NCBI GenBank assembly: GCA_947589215.1
Contig: CANQCL010000006.1
Span: 1 to 64,000 of the forward strand
Reading direction: 5' to 3'
DNA from: an uncultured Clostridia bacterium
GTDB lineage: Bacteria; Bacillota; Clostridia; Oscillospirales; Ruminococcaceae
Length of the DNA stretch: 64,000 nucleotides
The notes beneath the pieces are model-generated. The model was not told the origin of the DNA. It searched no databases and saw nothing but the letters and a program-made list of their open reading frames with translations. Positions 1-9,755 of this stretch are shown here, in pieces (position 1 is the first letter of the stretch; every line of letters begins with the position of its first letter). The translations under genes were made by a program, and so were the position numbers.

Positions 1-936
1 TCCTTTGATTATTGTGAAAATCTAAAAAAAGTTGAAATACCTGAAGGAGTTTCTTTGACATCTAATTATTCATGGTGCACAGGCTGCAGCTCATTAACAG
101 ATTTATATATACACGGAAAAGATTATAGTTATTTCCCGGTAAGTAATAATATGTCAAGAGTACATTGTTATTCTGGTACAGAAACATACAATTCTCTTAT
201 GAAAAATGGAGTTGGAGGTCCCAGACTAGTAGATATTGAAGAAGAAATAGAAAATACACGTGAAGAATTGAACAAAGCGGTAACAGAAGCAGAAAAATAC
301 GCAGAGGCAGATTATACTGCGGAGAGTTATGGTGTATTAAAGGCATTGCTTGAAAAGGCAGGTAAATACGGAGAAGATCCAAGCGTAATGTCAATGAAGG
401 ACACGACAGAGGGAATATATGCAGCCATTGATGGGCTTGTAGAAAAGTCAAGCGAGCCTCCTTCATCAGACCCTTCATCATCAGACCCATCAGATTCATC
501 AAATCCGACAGACAACACATCAGACCCATCAAACTCATCAGACAATAACAACCAGTCACAATCACCAAACACTCCGGCTACACCATCTACATCAGCACCG
601 ACAACAGCAACGCCTAAACCTACAACACCGCCTACTGTTACAACAGCAGCAAAGCCTGCAAAGGTTAAAGCGGTTAAGCTAAAGGCAAAGAAAAAGAAAT
701 TAAATGTAAGCTGGAAAAAGGTTAGCGGAGCAACAGGGTATGAGGTTCTGTCAGCAACGAATAATAAGTTTACAAAGAATAATAAGAAGACAGTCACGGT
801 AAAGAAAAACAAAGTCACACTTAAAAATCTCAAACCAAAGAAGAAATACTTTGTGAAGGTAAGGGCGTACAAGCTTGCAAACGGTAGGAAGTATCTTGGA
901 AAGTGGAGCAAGGTTGTTAAGAAAAAGACTAAATAA
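1..936 (+). CDS. BspA-type leucine-rich-repeat surface protein, C-terminal part (5' end outside window)
   Basis: The reading frame is open from base 1, so the gene starts upstream of the window. The translation begins inside an LRR_5-type repeat, passes through a WCTGCSSLTDLYIHGKDY stretch, a helical Glu/Lys-rich segment (roughly residues 75-140 of the visible part), a Ser/Pro/Thr-rich linker, and a Lys-rich fibronectin-III-like domain with SWKKVSGATGYEVL. It is near-identical over this whole length to the C-terminal half of the protein at 23816-25852, including linker and 3' terminator. In the family such proteins are secreted and bind host or substrate surfaces. No sortase motif is seen; the basic C-terminal domain may hold it to the wall. 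Ligand unknown. Confidence 0.85.
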   Translation, partial: SFDYCENLKKVEIPEGVSLTSNYSWCTGCSSLTDLYIHGKDYSYFPVSNNMSRVHCYSGTETYNSLMKNGVGGPRLVDIEEEIENTREELNKAVTEAEKYAEADYTAESYGVLKALLEKAGKYGEDPSVMSMKDTTEGIYAAIDGLVEKSSEPPSSDPSSSDPSDSSNPTDNTSDPSNSSDNNNQSQSPNTPATPSTSAPTTATPKPTTPPTVTTAAKPAKVKAVKLKAKKKKLNVSWKKVSGATGYEVLSATNNKFTKNNKKTVTVKKNKVTLKNLKPKKKYFVKVRAYKLANGRKYLGKWSKVVKKKTK

Positions 937-965
937 ATGCCTTTCTATAAATATTCTATATAATC

Positions 966-1003
966 AAAACCGCTCGGCAGTATTAAAACTGTCGGGCGGT
1001 TTT
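966..1003 (+). terminator. Intrinsic terminator of the LRR gene
   Basis: Hairpin AAAACCGCTCGGCAG ... CTGTCGGGCGGTTTT with an 8-base loop and G-U pairs, 30 bases after the stop codon. The same sequence recurs at 25881-25918 behind the paralogous gene. Confidence 0.85.
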
Positions 1004-1046
1004 GATTGCTGTATATTGTCAATTAACTATTGTAAATTAATTTTAC

Positions 1047-1076
1047 TTGACTTTGCCGCTGTATTATGTTTATATA
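1047..1076 (+). promoter_or_regulatory. Candidate sigma-A promoter for the GH2 gene
   Basis: TTGACT, 18 bases, TATATA, ending 38 bases before the start codon at 1115. Confidence 0.45.
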
Positions 1077-1114
1077 AATATAGTAAATTAAAATGTTAAA
1101 TTGAGGTCTGTAAT

Positions 1115-3880
1115 ATGATTAAAAAGAGAGTTGTTAAGTCCCTGGATAAGGGCTGGTCATTTCACTTAGGCGATATAAAATCTGAAATTGGCGTTGATCA
1201 CGGAAGTATTTATAATACATCAAAGGCAGGTTCTGCAAAAGGAGTGCCTCAAAACGATTTTGATGCAAGAGACTGGGAGGTTGTCGACCTTCCTCATGAC
1301 TGGTCAATAAAGCGAGAGTTTGATAAGTCTGGTTCACCTTCGTGGGGATATAAGCCAAAGGGAAAGGCTTGGTACAGAAAGGTGTTTGCCCTTGATTCTG
1401 ATTATGAGGGTAGGCAGATCACCATTGATTTTGACGGTATTGAAAAGAACGCTGTGATATATTTTAACGGCTCAATTTTAAAAAGAAGCTTCACAGGATA
1501 TGTTCCGTTCAGCGTCGATGTAACAGACAGGGCTATTTTTGGCGGTGCGCCTAATATTCTTGCTGTTTTTGTAGACGCAGATGAGTGGGAAGGCTGGTGG
1601 TATGAGGGCGCAGGAATTTACCGCCATGCTTGGCTTAATGTAAAGAACAAGGTGAATATTGATAAATACGGCGTGTTTGTAAATCCTAAAAAGCTGTCTG
1701 ATACAAATTGGAATATTGAAATAGAAACTGTTATAAATAACGGCTATTACAATAATGAGATTGTTTCGCTGGAGACTAAGATTTACGAGCTTGACAGCGA
1801 GCTTAAAGTAGTTGGCGGCGCTGTTGCGTCAGGAACAACAGATATGACAGTGTATGAGTATTCCAAGAGAGAATTTTTGCAAAATATATCTGTCAAAGAA
1901 CCAAAGCTTTGGGATGTTGATTCTCCGAATTTATATAAGGCAGTGTCAATTGTTTACATAAACGGCGAACAGGTCGATGAATGTGAAACTGTGTTCGGAT
2001 TTAGAACGATAAAGTTTGACGCCGATAAAGGATTTTTTCTAAATGATAAGCCCTTAAAGCTATTTGGAACCTGCAATCATCAGGATCACGGGGGGATAGG
2101 TGTTGCAGTACCCGACAGCATAAACGAGTATCGAATCAAGAGACTGAAGGAAATGGGCTCTAACGCTTATAGATGCGCACACGGTATGCCGTCTAGTGAG
2201 CTTCTTGACGCTTGCGACAAACTGGGAATGTTAGTTATGGATGAAAACCGAGTTTTTGAGACAAGTGACGAAAACCTTGAGAATTTAAGAACAATGGTTC
2301 GCCGAGACAGAAATCATCCGTCTGTGATAATGTATTCGGTTTGTAATGAGGAGTTTTTGCAGTCTGCGCTTGAGGGCAGAAAAATGACTGAGCGTATGAA
2401 AATGGAGATAAGAAAGCTAGACGACACAAGATATGTTACAGGAGCTATGCACGGAGGAATTTTAGAAAACAACGGCGCGGGAAGTGTTTTTGACGTCTGC
2501 GGAGTGAACTATCAGCCTCAAAGCTATGATGCCTTTCACGAGAAATATCCTCGTGTTCCCATTGTGGGAAGTGAAACGACTTCTGCATTTTCAGTAAGAG
2601 GCTGCTACAAAACCGATGACGAGGCTCATATGATTTCAAGCTATGACGAGGAGGCGTCAGATTGGGGAAACACTATTCGTGAAACGTGGGATTATGTGCT
2701 TAACCGTGAATTTTTAAGCGGTGCGTTTATGTGGACGGGGTTTGACTATTTAGGAGAGCCTACACCGTATGAGTGGCCGTCTGTTTCAAGCTTTTTCGGT
2801 ATGATGGATACCTGCGGTTTTCCTAAGGACGCTTATTATCTTGCTAAAGCGATATTCTCAGATAAGCCTGTATGCCACGTCGCTCCGCACTGGAACTGGC
2901 AGGGTAAAGAGGGCAGTGTTATCAAGGTTATGTCAATGACTAACTGTGAAGAGGCAGAGCTTTTTGTAAACGGAAAGTCTAAAGGCAAAAAGTCGATTGA
3001 TAAGATAAAACAGGCTATTTGGAATGTTCCGTTTGAAAGCGGCGAACTAAAGCTTGTAGGTTATAACGGCAATAAGGTCGCGGCTGTTGATGTTAAGAAC
3101 ACATCGGGAGAAGTAAGCGACTTGCTCATAAAGCCTTACCGTGATTATATGTATAACGATGGCAGCGATGCAATACCGGTAGATATATTTGCAGTTGATA
3201 AAAACGGTGAATTTGTTCCCGACGCTAATTTTGAAATAGAATTTTCAGCAGAGGGTGGAACAATTCTCGGAATGGCAAACGGAAACCCAAATTGTCATGA
3301 GGAATTTACGTCGAATAAACGGTCTTTGTTCAATGGATGCTGCCAGGCAATTGTAAGGCTAAATGAGGGTGAAAAATCCTTGACATTGAAAGCGTCTGCT
3401 GATATAATGAATGTTGTTTGCGACAACATAACTGTTTTGGAACGTGAGGGTATTCCTTATGTTGAAAATATTAAGGAGCTTTATGTGAGCGGTTGGAAAA
3501 TGTCGGCTGAGCTTTTGGATGAAAAGCCCGACCCCGAAGTCGTTTTTTCAATTTCAGATATGAACTCGCTTGAGCCTGTAAGTGTTGTCAACGGCGCTCA
3601 GGAGAAGTTTTCAAACAATGAGGGAAAATATGCTCTTTACAGAGCTAGGGTGAATATACCTTATGAGATAAACGGAAAGAAACCTGTTTTGCATTTTAAC
3701 AGCATATGGGGAATATGCGAGGTTTATATAAATGGTATAAAGCTTGCGGAGTGTGATAACGAATGGCCTTATCATCTTGACGCTGATTTAAGGGGTTTCA
3801 GCGGCGAAAGAGAGATAACCGTAATTATAAAGAGCAGGAATTTCGGAGCAGGAATATGCTCGTCTGTTGTAATACGTTAA
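1115..3880 (+). CDS. Glycoside hydrolase family 2 (beta-galactosidase-like)
   Basis: A 921-residue GH2 enzyme with the usual order: N-terminal jelly-roll sugar-binding domain (WGYKPKGKAWYRKVF, WWYEGAGIYRHAWL), immunoglobulin-like domain, TIM barrel from about residue 305, then extra beta domains including a DUF4982-like segment (ELFVNGKSKG). The acid/base is E412 in SVCNEE and the nucleophile is E487 in IVGSETT. NEE follows Cys here rather than the common Gly. There is no signal peptide, so it should act in the cytoplasm on an imported oligosaccharide. A beta-galactosidase is the best guess from family resemblance; beta-glucuronidase or another GH2 specificity is not excluded. It is followed on the same strand by a serine hydrolase lipoprotein and a GH26-like enzyme. 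Ribosome binding is weak (TTGAGG). Confidence 0.88.
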   Translation: MIKKRVVKSLDKGWSFHLGDIKSEIGVDHGSIYNTSKAGSAKGVPQNDFDARDWEVVDLPHDWSIKREFDKSGSPSWGYKPKGKAWYRKVFALDSDYEGRQITIDFDGIEKNAVIYFNGSILKRSFTGYVPFSVDVTDRAIFGGAPNILAVFVDADEWEGWWYEGAGIYRHAWLNVKNKVNIDKYGVFVNPKKLSDTNWNIEIETVINNGYYNNEIVSLETKIYELDSELKVVGGAVASGTTDMTVYEYSKREFLQNISVKEPKLWDVDSPNLYKAVSIVYINGEQVDECETVFGFRTIKFDADKGFFLNDKPLKLFGTCNHQDHGGIGVAVPDSINEYRIKRLKEMGSNAYRCAHGMPSSELLDACDKLGMLVMDENRVFETSDENLENLRTMVRRDRNHPSVIMYSVCNEEFLQSALEGRKMTERMKMEIRKLDDTRYVTGAMHGGILENNGAGSVFDVCGVNYQPQSYDAFHEKYPRVPIVGSETTSAFSVRGCYKTDDEAHMISSYDEEASDWGNTIRETWDYVLNREFLSGAFMWTGFDYLGEPTPYEWPSVSSFFGMMDTCGFPKDAYYLAKAIFSDKPVCHVAPHWNWQGKEGSVIKVMSMTNCEEAELFVNGKSKGKKSIDKIKQAIWNVPFESGELKLVGYNGNKVAAVDVKNTSGEVSDLLIKPYRDYMYNDGSDAIPVDIFAVDKNGEFVPDANFEIEFSAEGGTILGMANGNPNCHEEFTSNKRSLFNGCCQAIVRLNEGEKSLTLKASADIMNVVCDNITVLEREGIPYVENIKELYVSGWKMSAELLDEKPDPEVVFSISDMNSLEPVSVVNGAQEKFSNNEGKYALYRARVNIPYEINGKKPVLHFNSIWGICEVYINGIKLAECDNEWPYHLDADLRGFSGEREITVIIKSRNFGAGICSSVVIR

Positions 3881-3928
3881 GGGATTTTTAAGGGATATAT
3901 ATATTTATATAAGTGAGGATAAGATTTG

Positions 3929-4984
3929 ATGAAATTCCGATTTATGTGTTTTTTTCTTGTGTTTTTAATGAGTATTACATTATTTGGGTGTGATAAAAAG
4001 CAAGATGATAATAAATCACAAAATACTTCTGTTTCTTCAGAAACGGAGACGGCTGCTCGTAATAATAAGAAAACAAGCGCTGCTAAAAAAAATAAAAAGA
4101 CTAAAACAACTACAAGTACAACAACAACTACTACAACAGGAACAAGGGAATTTAATCCGACAAGTGTTGATTTGAACAATTTAAGCGGTTACAGCTTTAA
4201 AATGCAGGGCTTTGAAAAGGTAACGAGTATTCAAGATTTTTACGATTATTTAGACGAGCTGCAAAATGTTATTTCTAATGCTGATTTTAATATGTCGTTC
4301 AGCTATGAGAATATGGATACAGGAGCGTCAATAAGCTATAACGATACAAGCAGATTTGCAACCTGCAGTACAATAAAAACGCCTTTTGTTGCGTCTTTGC
4401 TGAAATCAAGTATAGACCTTAATGAAAAGGTTACTAAAACAGTCAACTGGTCAGGCGACAACGGTTTTGCTGCACAGGCAAAAATGGGTACGGAATTTAC
4501 CGCAAGACAACTTATAAAATACACTATTCAGCGAAGTGACAATACTGCTTATTACAATCTTGTAAAGCACTTCGGATATAAACAGTTTAACAGCGATTTG
4601 TATTCTATGGGAGCGAATTATTCGCTTGGCGATTCGTGGATCTTTACATACTGTACAAGCGCAGATATGCTCAAATGCTACAAGGAAATCTATAAATACG
4701 GTGAGCAGACCGACAGGGGCGAGTGGCTTACCACGCTTATGACTGACACTGATGTAAACAGGCAGATTGGCAAGGCGCTTGACCATAAATATAAAGTATC
4801 TCAGAAATACGGTTCTGACTGGACAGAAAAGCAGTATCACGACTGCGCTATAGTTTATGCTGATTCGCCGTTTGTGCTTTGTATTTTTACAAATCAGTAT
4901 CCAGAAACGGATCAGAGCGACAAGGTATTTAAAGAAATTGCTAACATTATTGACAGAATTAATAATGTTATATATATTAAATAA
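3929..4984 (+). CDS. Beta-lactamase-fold serine hydrolase lipoprotein
   Basis: The protein opens with a lipoprotein signal peptide ending in a lipobox (TLFGC), then a Lys/Thr-rich linker that should span the cell wall, then a class A beta-lactamase-like domain. The SxxK motif is S147-T-I-K150 and the SDN motif is S203-D-N205. I do not see a clear KTG triad; the late segment reads VYADSPFVLCIF. Family members may be penicillin-binding or carboxypeptidase-type enzymes rather than true beta-lactamases, so resistance should not be assumed. An in-frame TTG lies just upstream (3926); ATG 3929 is preferred, with GAGG at 3915-3918. It follows the GH2 gene by about 50 bases and may be in one operon with it. 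Confidence 0.8.
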   Translation: MKFRFMCFFLVFLMSITLFGCDKKQDDNKSQNTSVSSETETAARNNKKTSAAKKNKKTKTTTSTTTTTTTGTREFNPTSVDLNNLSGYSFKMQGFEKVTSIQDFYDYLDELQNVISNADFNMSFSYENMDTGASISYNDTSRFATCSTIKTPFVASLLKSSIDLNEKVTKTVNWSGDNGFAAQAKMGTEFTARQLIKYTIQRSDNTAYYNLVKHFGYKQFNSDLYSMGANYSLGDSWIFTYCTSADMLKCYKEIYKYGEQTDRGEWLTTLMTDTDVNRQIGKALDHKYKVSQKYGSDWTEKQYHDCAIVYADSPFVLCIFTNQYPETDQSDKVFKEIANIIDRINNVIYIK

Positions 4985-4999
4985 TTCGGAGGTAATCTA

Positions 5000-6442
5000 A
5001 TGGACGAAATCAAAATTTATTCAATCCATATGGGAAAGGCAAAATGCGCTGTCGATTTGGGAGACGGCTCTGAGAGGGGAGAGTATGTAAATCAAGATTA
5101 TATTCTCAACAGGCTCGGCAGACCGCACAGAAGCATCAGCTTGATGTACTGCTATTATCCGCTAGATAAGGAGTGGCCTGGCAGGATTTCAGAGGTTATG
5201 AAGGACGCTGATGTTTCATTCCAATGGGACTACCCGTATGACGATTATTTTACATACAAGGGCGGTTTGGGCGGAACAACCGACGGTGAGCCTTTCACTT
5301 GTATGAGAGATGTTCGCCGTCACGGACAGGATGTAACATTGACTCTTACAATAGACCCTAATGTTACAGACGAGCATCTGATTGCAATAGCTGAGGATTT
5401 AAAGCCGTTTGGAAGAATGTTTTTAAGAATCAATCACGAGGCTACTGGAAACTGGTTCAGCTTTAACAAGAGATGCACATATCAGGAGGTTGCTGATTTT
5501 TATTGCAGGTTTAACAAGATTCTTAAAGAGCACGCTCCGAATGTTCAGACTATTCTCTGCATAGGCGGAGTTGAAGACCCGAACAAGGAGGAAATGGAAA
5601 AAGAGGCTGAATTCAAGCAGGCTGTTAAGGAAACCGATGTATGGTCGGTGGACAAGTATATGGCGCTTCACTGGGGCTGGCCTTATGATGTTGCCGAAAA
5701 GGGCGGAAACACTCATAAGAGAGACACGGTTGACGCTACATATGACCTTACTAAAATGTCATTTGAGAGGTTCAAATATTTAAACGGCGGTGTTGAAAAG
5801 CCAATGGTTATGAGCGAATTCAATGCTGACGGAGACGTTACCGGACCTTACGACCAGGCAAAAATGGTCAAAGAGTTCTGCGACAGATTAAAAAGAGAAA
5901 ACGCAACTTGGTTCAGCGGATTTACTTTCTATCAATTCCGTGATAGAGGACGTTTAGGATTGGAGATCGAAGACCCTAACAATGTAGATGTAGGTATTGA
6001 ACAGCCTTGTATGCAGACTTACAAGGAAATAATACACGATGATTATTTTTATCCTGAAATGGTTCAGAGCAACGAGCTTTCGCTGCCTTGTACACTTCGC
6101 TGGGGAGGCTCTGAGGACGCAGACGGAATTGCAATACCTCTTCATTTTGAAAAGAATCCGCATTTCTGCGAGCTTGTATTTGACGACGATGATAATTCCA
6201 ATTTGATGTTTGAGATAAACGGAAAGTGGTTTTACAAATCTCCAGAGGCTAAGACTATAGATATGATGAGCGCTTTCTTTGAAAAGCCATTAGATAAGCC
6301 GTGCGATTTGACGCTTAAAATTTTTGCTCCTCCTGCAAGCGGTGAAAATGATTTATCTATTGAGGACGGTCTTATTAATTCTTACACGACAATAGAAAAG
6401 CTCCCTAAAATAAGAATCAGGTTTGAACCGATAATGCCGTAA
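5000..6442 (+). CDS. TIM-barrel glycoside hydrolase, GH26-like
   Basis: This 480-residue protein has the signature MFLRINHEATGNWF, which matches the acid/base region of GH26 (R-x-x-HE-x-x-G-x-WF), giving E147 as candidate acid/base. The candidate nucleophile is E273 in VMSEFNADG near the end of a barrel strand. A smaller beta-rich region follows from about residue 365. GH26 enzymes are mostly endo-mannanases, but the match here is to motifs only and the substrate cannot be named. No signal peptide is present, which is unusual for an endo-acting enzyme and suggests action on imported oligosaccharides. AATTCGGAGG lies 9 bases ahead of the ATG, and the gene starts 15 bases after the lipoprotein gene. 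Confidence 0.65.
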   Translation: MDEIKIYSIHMGKAKCAVDLGDGSERGEYVNQDYILNRLGRPHRSISLMYCYYPLDKEWPGRISEVMKDADVSFQWDYPYDDYFTYKGGLGGTTDGEPFTCMRDVRRHGQDVTLTLTIDPNVTDEHLIAIAEDLKPFGRMFLRINHEATGNWFSFNKRCTYQEVADFYCRFNKILKEHAPNVQTILCIGGVEDPNKEEMEKEAEFKQAVKETDVWSVDKYMALHWGWPYDVAEKGGNTHKRDTVDATYDLTKMSFERFKYLNGGVEKPMVMSEFNADGDVTGPYDQAKMVKEFCDRLKRENATWFSGFTFYQFRDRGRLGLEIEDPNNVDVGIEQPCMQTYKEIIHDDYFYPEMVQSNELSLPCTLRWGGSEDADGIAIPLHFEKNPHFCELVFDDDDNSNLMFEINGKWFYKSPEAKTIDMMSAFFEKPLDKPCDLTLKIFAPPASGENDLSIEDGLINSYTTIEKLPKIRIRFEPIMP

Positions 6443-6527
6443 CTGTGACGTTGCATCCAGTCGCCTTTGGGAAATTATAATATGAAACATAACTGGCAAA
6501 ACAGCAGGTGTAAATGGTTATTAAACA

Positions 6528-6615
6528 CAAAGCGTTCGGAATTTTTCCGAACGCTTTTAACTTGCTTTTGACAATTATCCATTGTCAATTATCAATTAAT
6601 AAAGCCTGCCGTTTA
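6528..6615. repeat. Shared terminator hairpin plus ATCCATTGTCAATT-type repeat block (copy 1)
   Basis: AAGCGTTCGGA and TCCGAACGCTT form a strong inverted repeat with A and T runs on the two sides, so it can terminate both converging genes. It is followed by short degenerate units (CAATTATCCATTGTCAATT) and AAGCCTGCCGTT. The same order of elements recurs at 39977-40090, also between converging genes. Confidence 0.75.
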
Positions 6616-6665
6616 TCAAACTTTCACATTAAACAAACTATCCAAAGGCAGCAATGGCAGCAACG

Positions 6666-8195
6666 TCACCGTTGCTGCCAATACTTCCTGTCCAGACTTC
6701 TGTACTGAACAGCCTGCGCAATATGCGCTTTGTCTATAACCTCACTTCTATCCATATCAGCGATTGTCCTTGCGACCTTGACTATTTTATCATATGCACG
6801 AGCGGATAAGCCCAATCTTTCAAATACACTTTTAAGCATAGTGTTGGCATTGTCTGTCATAGGGCAAACTTCATGAAGAATATCTGATGTAATGTTTGCA
6901 TTGCATGTGATTTTCGTGTTTTTAAACCTTCTGTTTTGAATTTCTCTAGCCTCGAAAACACGTTCTCTTATCTGAGCCGAAGTCTCAGACTTAACATTTG
7001 ATGATATACTGTCATACTCAACAGGAGCAACATCTAAATGAATATCGAACCTGTCCATCAACGGTCCTGAAATTTTGGATAGATACCTAGCTACCTGACT
7101 TGGCGAGCATATGCACTTTCTGGTAGGATGTCCGTAATATCCGCACGGGCAAGGATTCATAGCGGCAACAAGCATAACCGAACAAGGATATGTAATGTTC
7201 CCCCACGCTCTTGAAATGGTCACTACACCGTCCTCTAACGGCTGGCGAAGAGCCTCTAAGGTTTTTCTGTCAAATTCGGCAAGCTCATCTAAAAACAAGA
7301 GTCCGTTGTGAGAAAGAGATATTTCTCCCGGCTTAGGTATTGTCCCTCCGCCGGTAAGCCCCGCTTTTGAAATCGTGTGATGCGGACTTCTAAACGGACG
7401 CTTTGTGATCAGCGGAGTATCAGGGTTTAAAATACCTGCTACTGAATACAGATTAGTCGCTTCTATCGACTCCTCAAAGGTCATCTTTGGCAGAATGGTC
7501 GGCAGCCTTTTGGCAAGCATACTCTTTCCGCTTCCCGGCGAGCCTATCATAATTACATTATGTCCTCCGCACGCAGCTATCTCAAGAGCCTTTTTAGCCC
7601 CTTCCTGACCTTTTACATCAGAAAAATCAAGTGCGTCGAAATAGTCAATATCATTAGGTACATATTTTTCCGCAGGTGTGATAGGTACTGATAAAAAGTG
7701 AGATAAAAGCTCTTTAAGCGTGCTTACTCCGTATACAGTTATACCCTCAACAACTGATGCCTCATACGCATTTTTCTTTGGAACAAATATCTCTTTTATT
7801 CCCTGCTTTTTTGCGTACAAAACCATAGGGAGAATGCCGTTTATATCTCTTATTTCCCCACCTAGTGATACCTCGCCTATGAAAGCCTTGCCCCGTGTTT
7901 TTAACTCTTCAATAACTCCTGATACAACCAGAACCGCAACTGAAATCGCCATATCAAACGACGACTGCGTTTTTCTAATATCAGCAGGAGCAAGATTAAC
8001 AGTAACAGAACGCTCAGGAAAAGGAATATTGCTAGAGCGGAACGCACTTTTTATTCTGTCACGGCTTTCTCTGACCACAGTGTCAGCTTGTCCGACAATA
8101 TCAAACTTAGGCAATCCGTTTGAAGCCTCAATTTCAACCGTAACGCCGAATGAGTTCATACCCAAAAGACCTATGCTGTCTATTTTTGCAAACAT
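6666..8195 (-). CDS. YifB/ComM-family Mg-chelatase-like AAA+ ATPase
   Basis: A 509-residue member of the YifB/ComM family. The N-terminal LonP-type S5 fold (SFDMAISVAVL, GEVSLGG) is followed by a Mg-chelatase AAA+ core with Walker A GSPGSGKS at 218-225, Walker B LLFLDELAEF, and a Cys-bearing insertion (MNPCPCGYYGH), then the Mg_chelatase_C domain (GLSARAYDKIVKVARTIAD). ComM proteins are hexameric helicases that aid branch migration during natural transformation. Length is normal. AAGGAGA at 8203-8209 supports this start. It is the last gene of a leftward run, but about 285 bases of DNA without a clear gene or terminator separate it from cdaR. Confidence 0.93.
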   Translation of the reverse strand: MFAKIDSIGLLGMNSFGVTVEIEASNGLPKFDIVGQADTVVRESRDRIKSAFRSSNIPFPERSVTVNLAPADIRKTQSSFDMAISVAVLVVSGVIEELKTRGKAFIGEVSLGGEIRDINGILPMVLYAKKQGIKEIFVPKKNAYEASVVEGITVYGVSTLKELLSHFLSVPITPAEKYVPNDIDYFDALDFSDVKGQEGAKKALEIAACGGHNVIMIGSPGSGKSMLAKRLPTILPKMTFEESIEATNLYSVAGILNPDTPLITKRPFRSPHHTISKAGLTGGGTIPKPGEISLSHNGLLFLDELAEFDRKTLEALRQPLEDGVVTISRAWGNITYPCSVMLVAAMNPCPCGYYGHPTRKCICSPSQVARYLSKISGPLMDRFDIHLDVAPVEYDSISSNVKSETSAQIRERVFEAREIQNRRFKNTKITCNANITSDILHEVCPMTDNANTMLKSVFERLGLSARAYDKIVKVARTIADMDRSEVIDKAHIAQAVQYRSLDRKYWQQR

Positions 8196-8480
8196 TATGT
8201 CAATCTCCTTTATCAGTATGATATTCTATTGTCAACTTTTTTCTTACATAAAGCGTAGTTTTTAATTTTTATGCAATTAAAGGCACTGACTTTAATTCTA
8301 TATTTTGTTAAACCTCGCTGTTTTCTTACAAAAAAGGGCGACATTATAACTGCCACCCAAAAATTCAGTAAGGACAAACCCTGTGCTTATTTTAAGTCTG
8401 AAATCAGCTTTTCCTCGTTTCTTACAAACGTGGAGAATACAATTCAGCCTGTGATTTACAGCTTTAAAAGGTATTTTTAA

Positions 8481-9755
8481 CTATCTTTCACTAACCTCAA
8501 TAGTTATATCATACAAACCATAAGCCCAAACCTTGCCATTATCAGGTGCATATATCATTACAGTTTTCGTATATGATCCCTCACTAAGATGTTCCTCATT
8601 TAAGTCCAGCACAGCAATAAAGTCAGAAGCTTTGACGGATGATATAGCATTACTTGGTCCGTAAATCGTTATATCTGTTATTCGATTGGTTCTATTTGTA
8701 ATTTTGTTATTATCGGATCTGTTTATTATTTTAATTTGTGATTCATTGAGCGATATAACCTTTTTTCTGAGATTATTCTTTTTAACTTTTACAGTAACAG
8801 TGCTGAGTCCCGAAGCGTTTATCTGACCGCTTTCAGTTTTAACATCCATGTCAAATTTCGCACCCGGACGAATATCCCTTAGCTGCAGATATCCCAAATT
8901 ATTTGATGAAACATCTTCAATATCGTTCGGAGAAAGTATGTCAATACTCTCGTCTGACAATGAATACTCAATAACAGACTCGTCGAAATTATCCGGAGCA
9001 CCCTGTATTCCTACAGAAAACGGAAGCGTCTTTCTCATATATACCGAAAAGTCTATTGAAAACTCATCAGTACCTAAGGTTATATCAGATTGGTCAATAA
9101 CCTTATCATTTTGATACAATACGACCTCTGAAGATGTTGTGGAATATGATTCTGACAAGGAAAGCTTACCGCCAAAAATAACTTTAGCATCGGTTATCAG
9201 ATCTATCTTGTCCTTAGGACCTTTTATTTCAACCTTTTCAGGGTATACGGAGGCTTCTGTCAATGTGTAACCCTCCGACGCGCTTACTCCCGGAGCCTCA
9301 ACAGTAAGCTCCTTTTCAACCGAATCTATATAATCAAGGTTTACAGTAACTTTATTAGGAGTTATGTTTTCTACCGAAAACTCATCGTCGTTTTTAGACT
9401 GAATTCTAACATCTAGCTCATACTCTCCTGATTGACTGACCTTTGATGCGTCAACTGTTGCATAAAGATCATCGCTTGAATAGTTACCTATTTCGTATCT
9501 CATTCCGTTTATTGTTGCGCTTACACGGTTTACATTGTAATTCACAACCGAAAGTCCCTCACGCTCTGCTCTTGTACCTGTTAAATCTACAGAAAGAGGT
9601 ATGTTCGACACTGTTTTGTATATTGAAGGGTAAAGGGTAAGCGATAACGCTATCCAGATTATCACTGCTACAGCGACTGAAAAAATCCTTAAAAACATCT
9701 TGTTTTCAAACAGATGCTCTATGTCTATTTTTGCTCTTTTTGTACGCTTTTCCAT
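8481..9755 (-). CDS. cdaR: CdaR, YbbR-domain regulator of diadenylate cyclase
   Basis: A 424-residue protein with one N-terminal membrane segment (FLRIFSVAVAVIIWIALSLT) after a basic cytoplasmic tail, then a long extracellular part made of several YbbR repeats (for example SEGYTLTEASVYPEKVEIKGP). YbbR proteins bind and modulate CdaA, the c-di-AMP synthase. The start overlaps the end of cdaA by 31 bases, the usual cdaA-cdaR coupling. In many Firmicutes glmM follows directly; here glmM is elsewhere (27968). Function is clear from family and context; the direction of regulation is not visible. Confidence 0.92.
   Translation of the reverse strand: MEKRTKRAKIDIEHLFENKMFLRIFSVAVAVIIWIALSLTLYPSIYKTVSNIPLSVDLTGTRAEREGLSVVNYNVNRVSATINGMRYEIGNYSSDDLYATVDASKVSQSGEYELDVRIQSKNDDEFSVENITPNKVTVNLDYIDSVEKELTVEAPGVSASEGYTLTEASVYPEKVEIKGPKDKIDLITDAKVIFGGKLSLSESYSTTSSEVVLYQNDKVIDQSDITLGTDEFSIDFSVYMRKTLPFSVGIQGAPDNFDESVIEYSLSDESIDILSPNDIEDVSSNNLGYLQLRDIRPGAKFDMDVKTESGQINASGLSTVTVKVKKNNLRKKVISLNESQIKIINRSDNNKITNRTNRITDITIYGPSNAISSVKASDFIAVLDLNEEHLSEGSYTKTVMIYAPDNGKVWAYGLYDITIEVSER

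Noticed and set aside
3926-4984. True class A beta-lactamase
   Set aside because: SxxK and SDN are present, but there is no clear KTG, and it is a lipoprotein with a long linker; a penicillin-interacting hydrolase of other function is as likely.
8196-8480. Open frame of 69 codons (8271-8480, plus) between yifB and cdaR
   Set aside because: No ribosome binding site ahead of it and no recognisable protein; it runs against the direction of its neighbours. I see no RNA gene here either.
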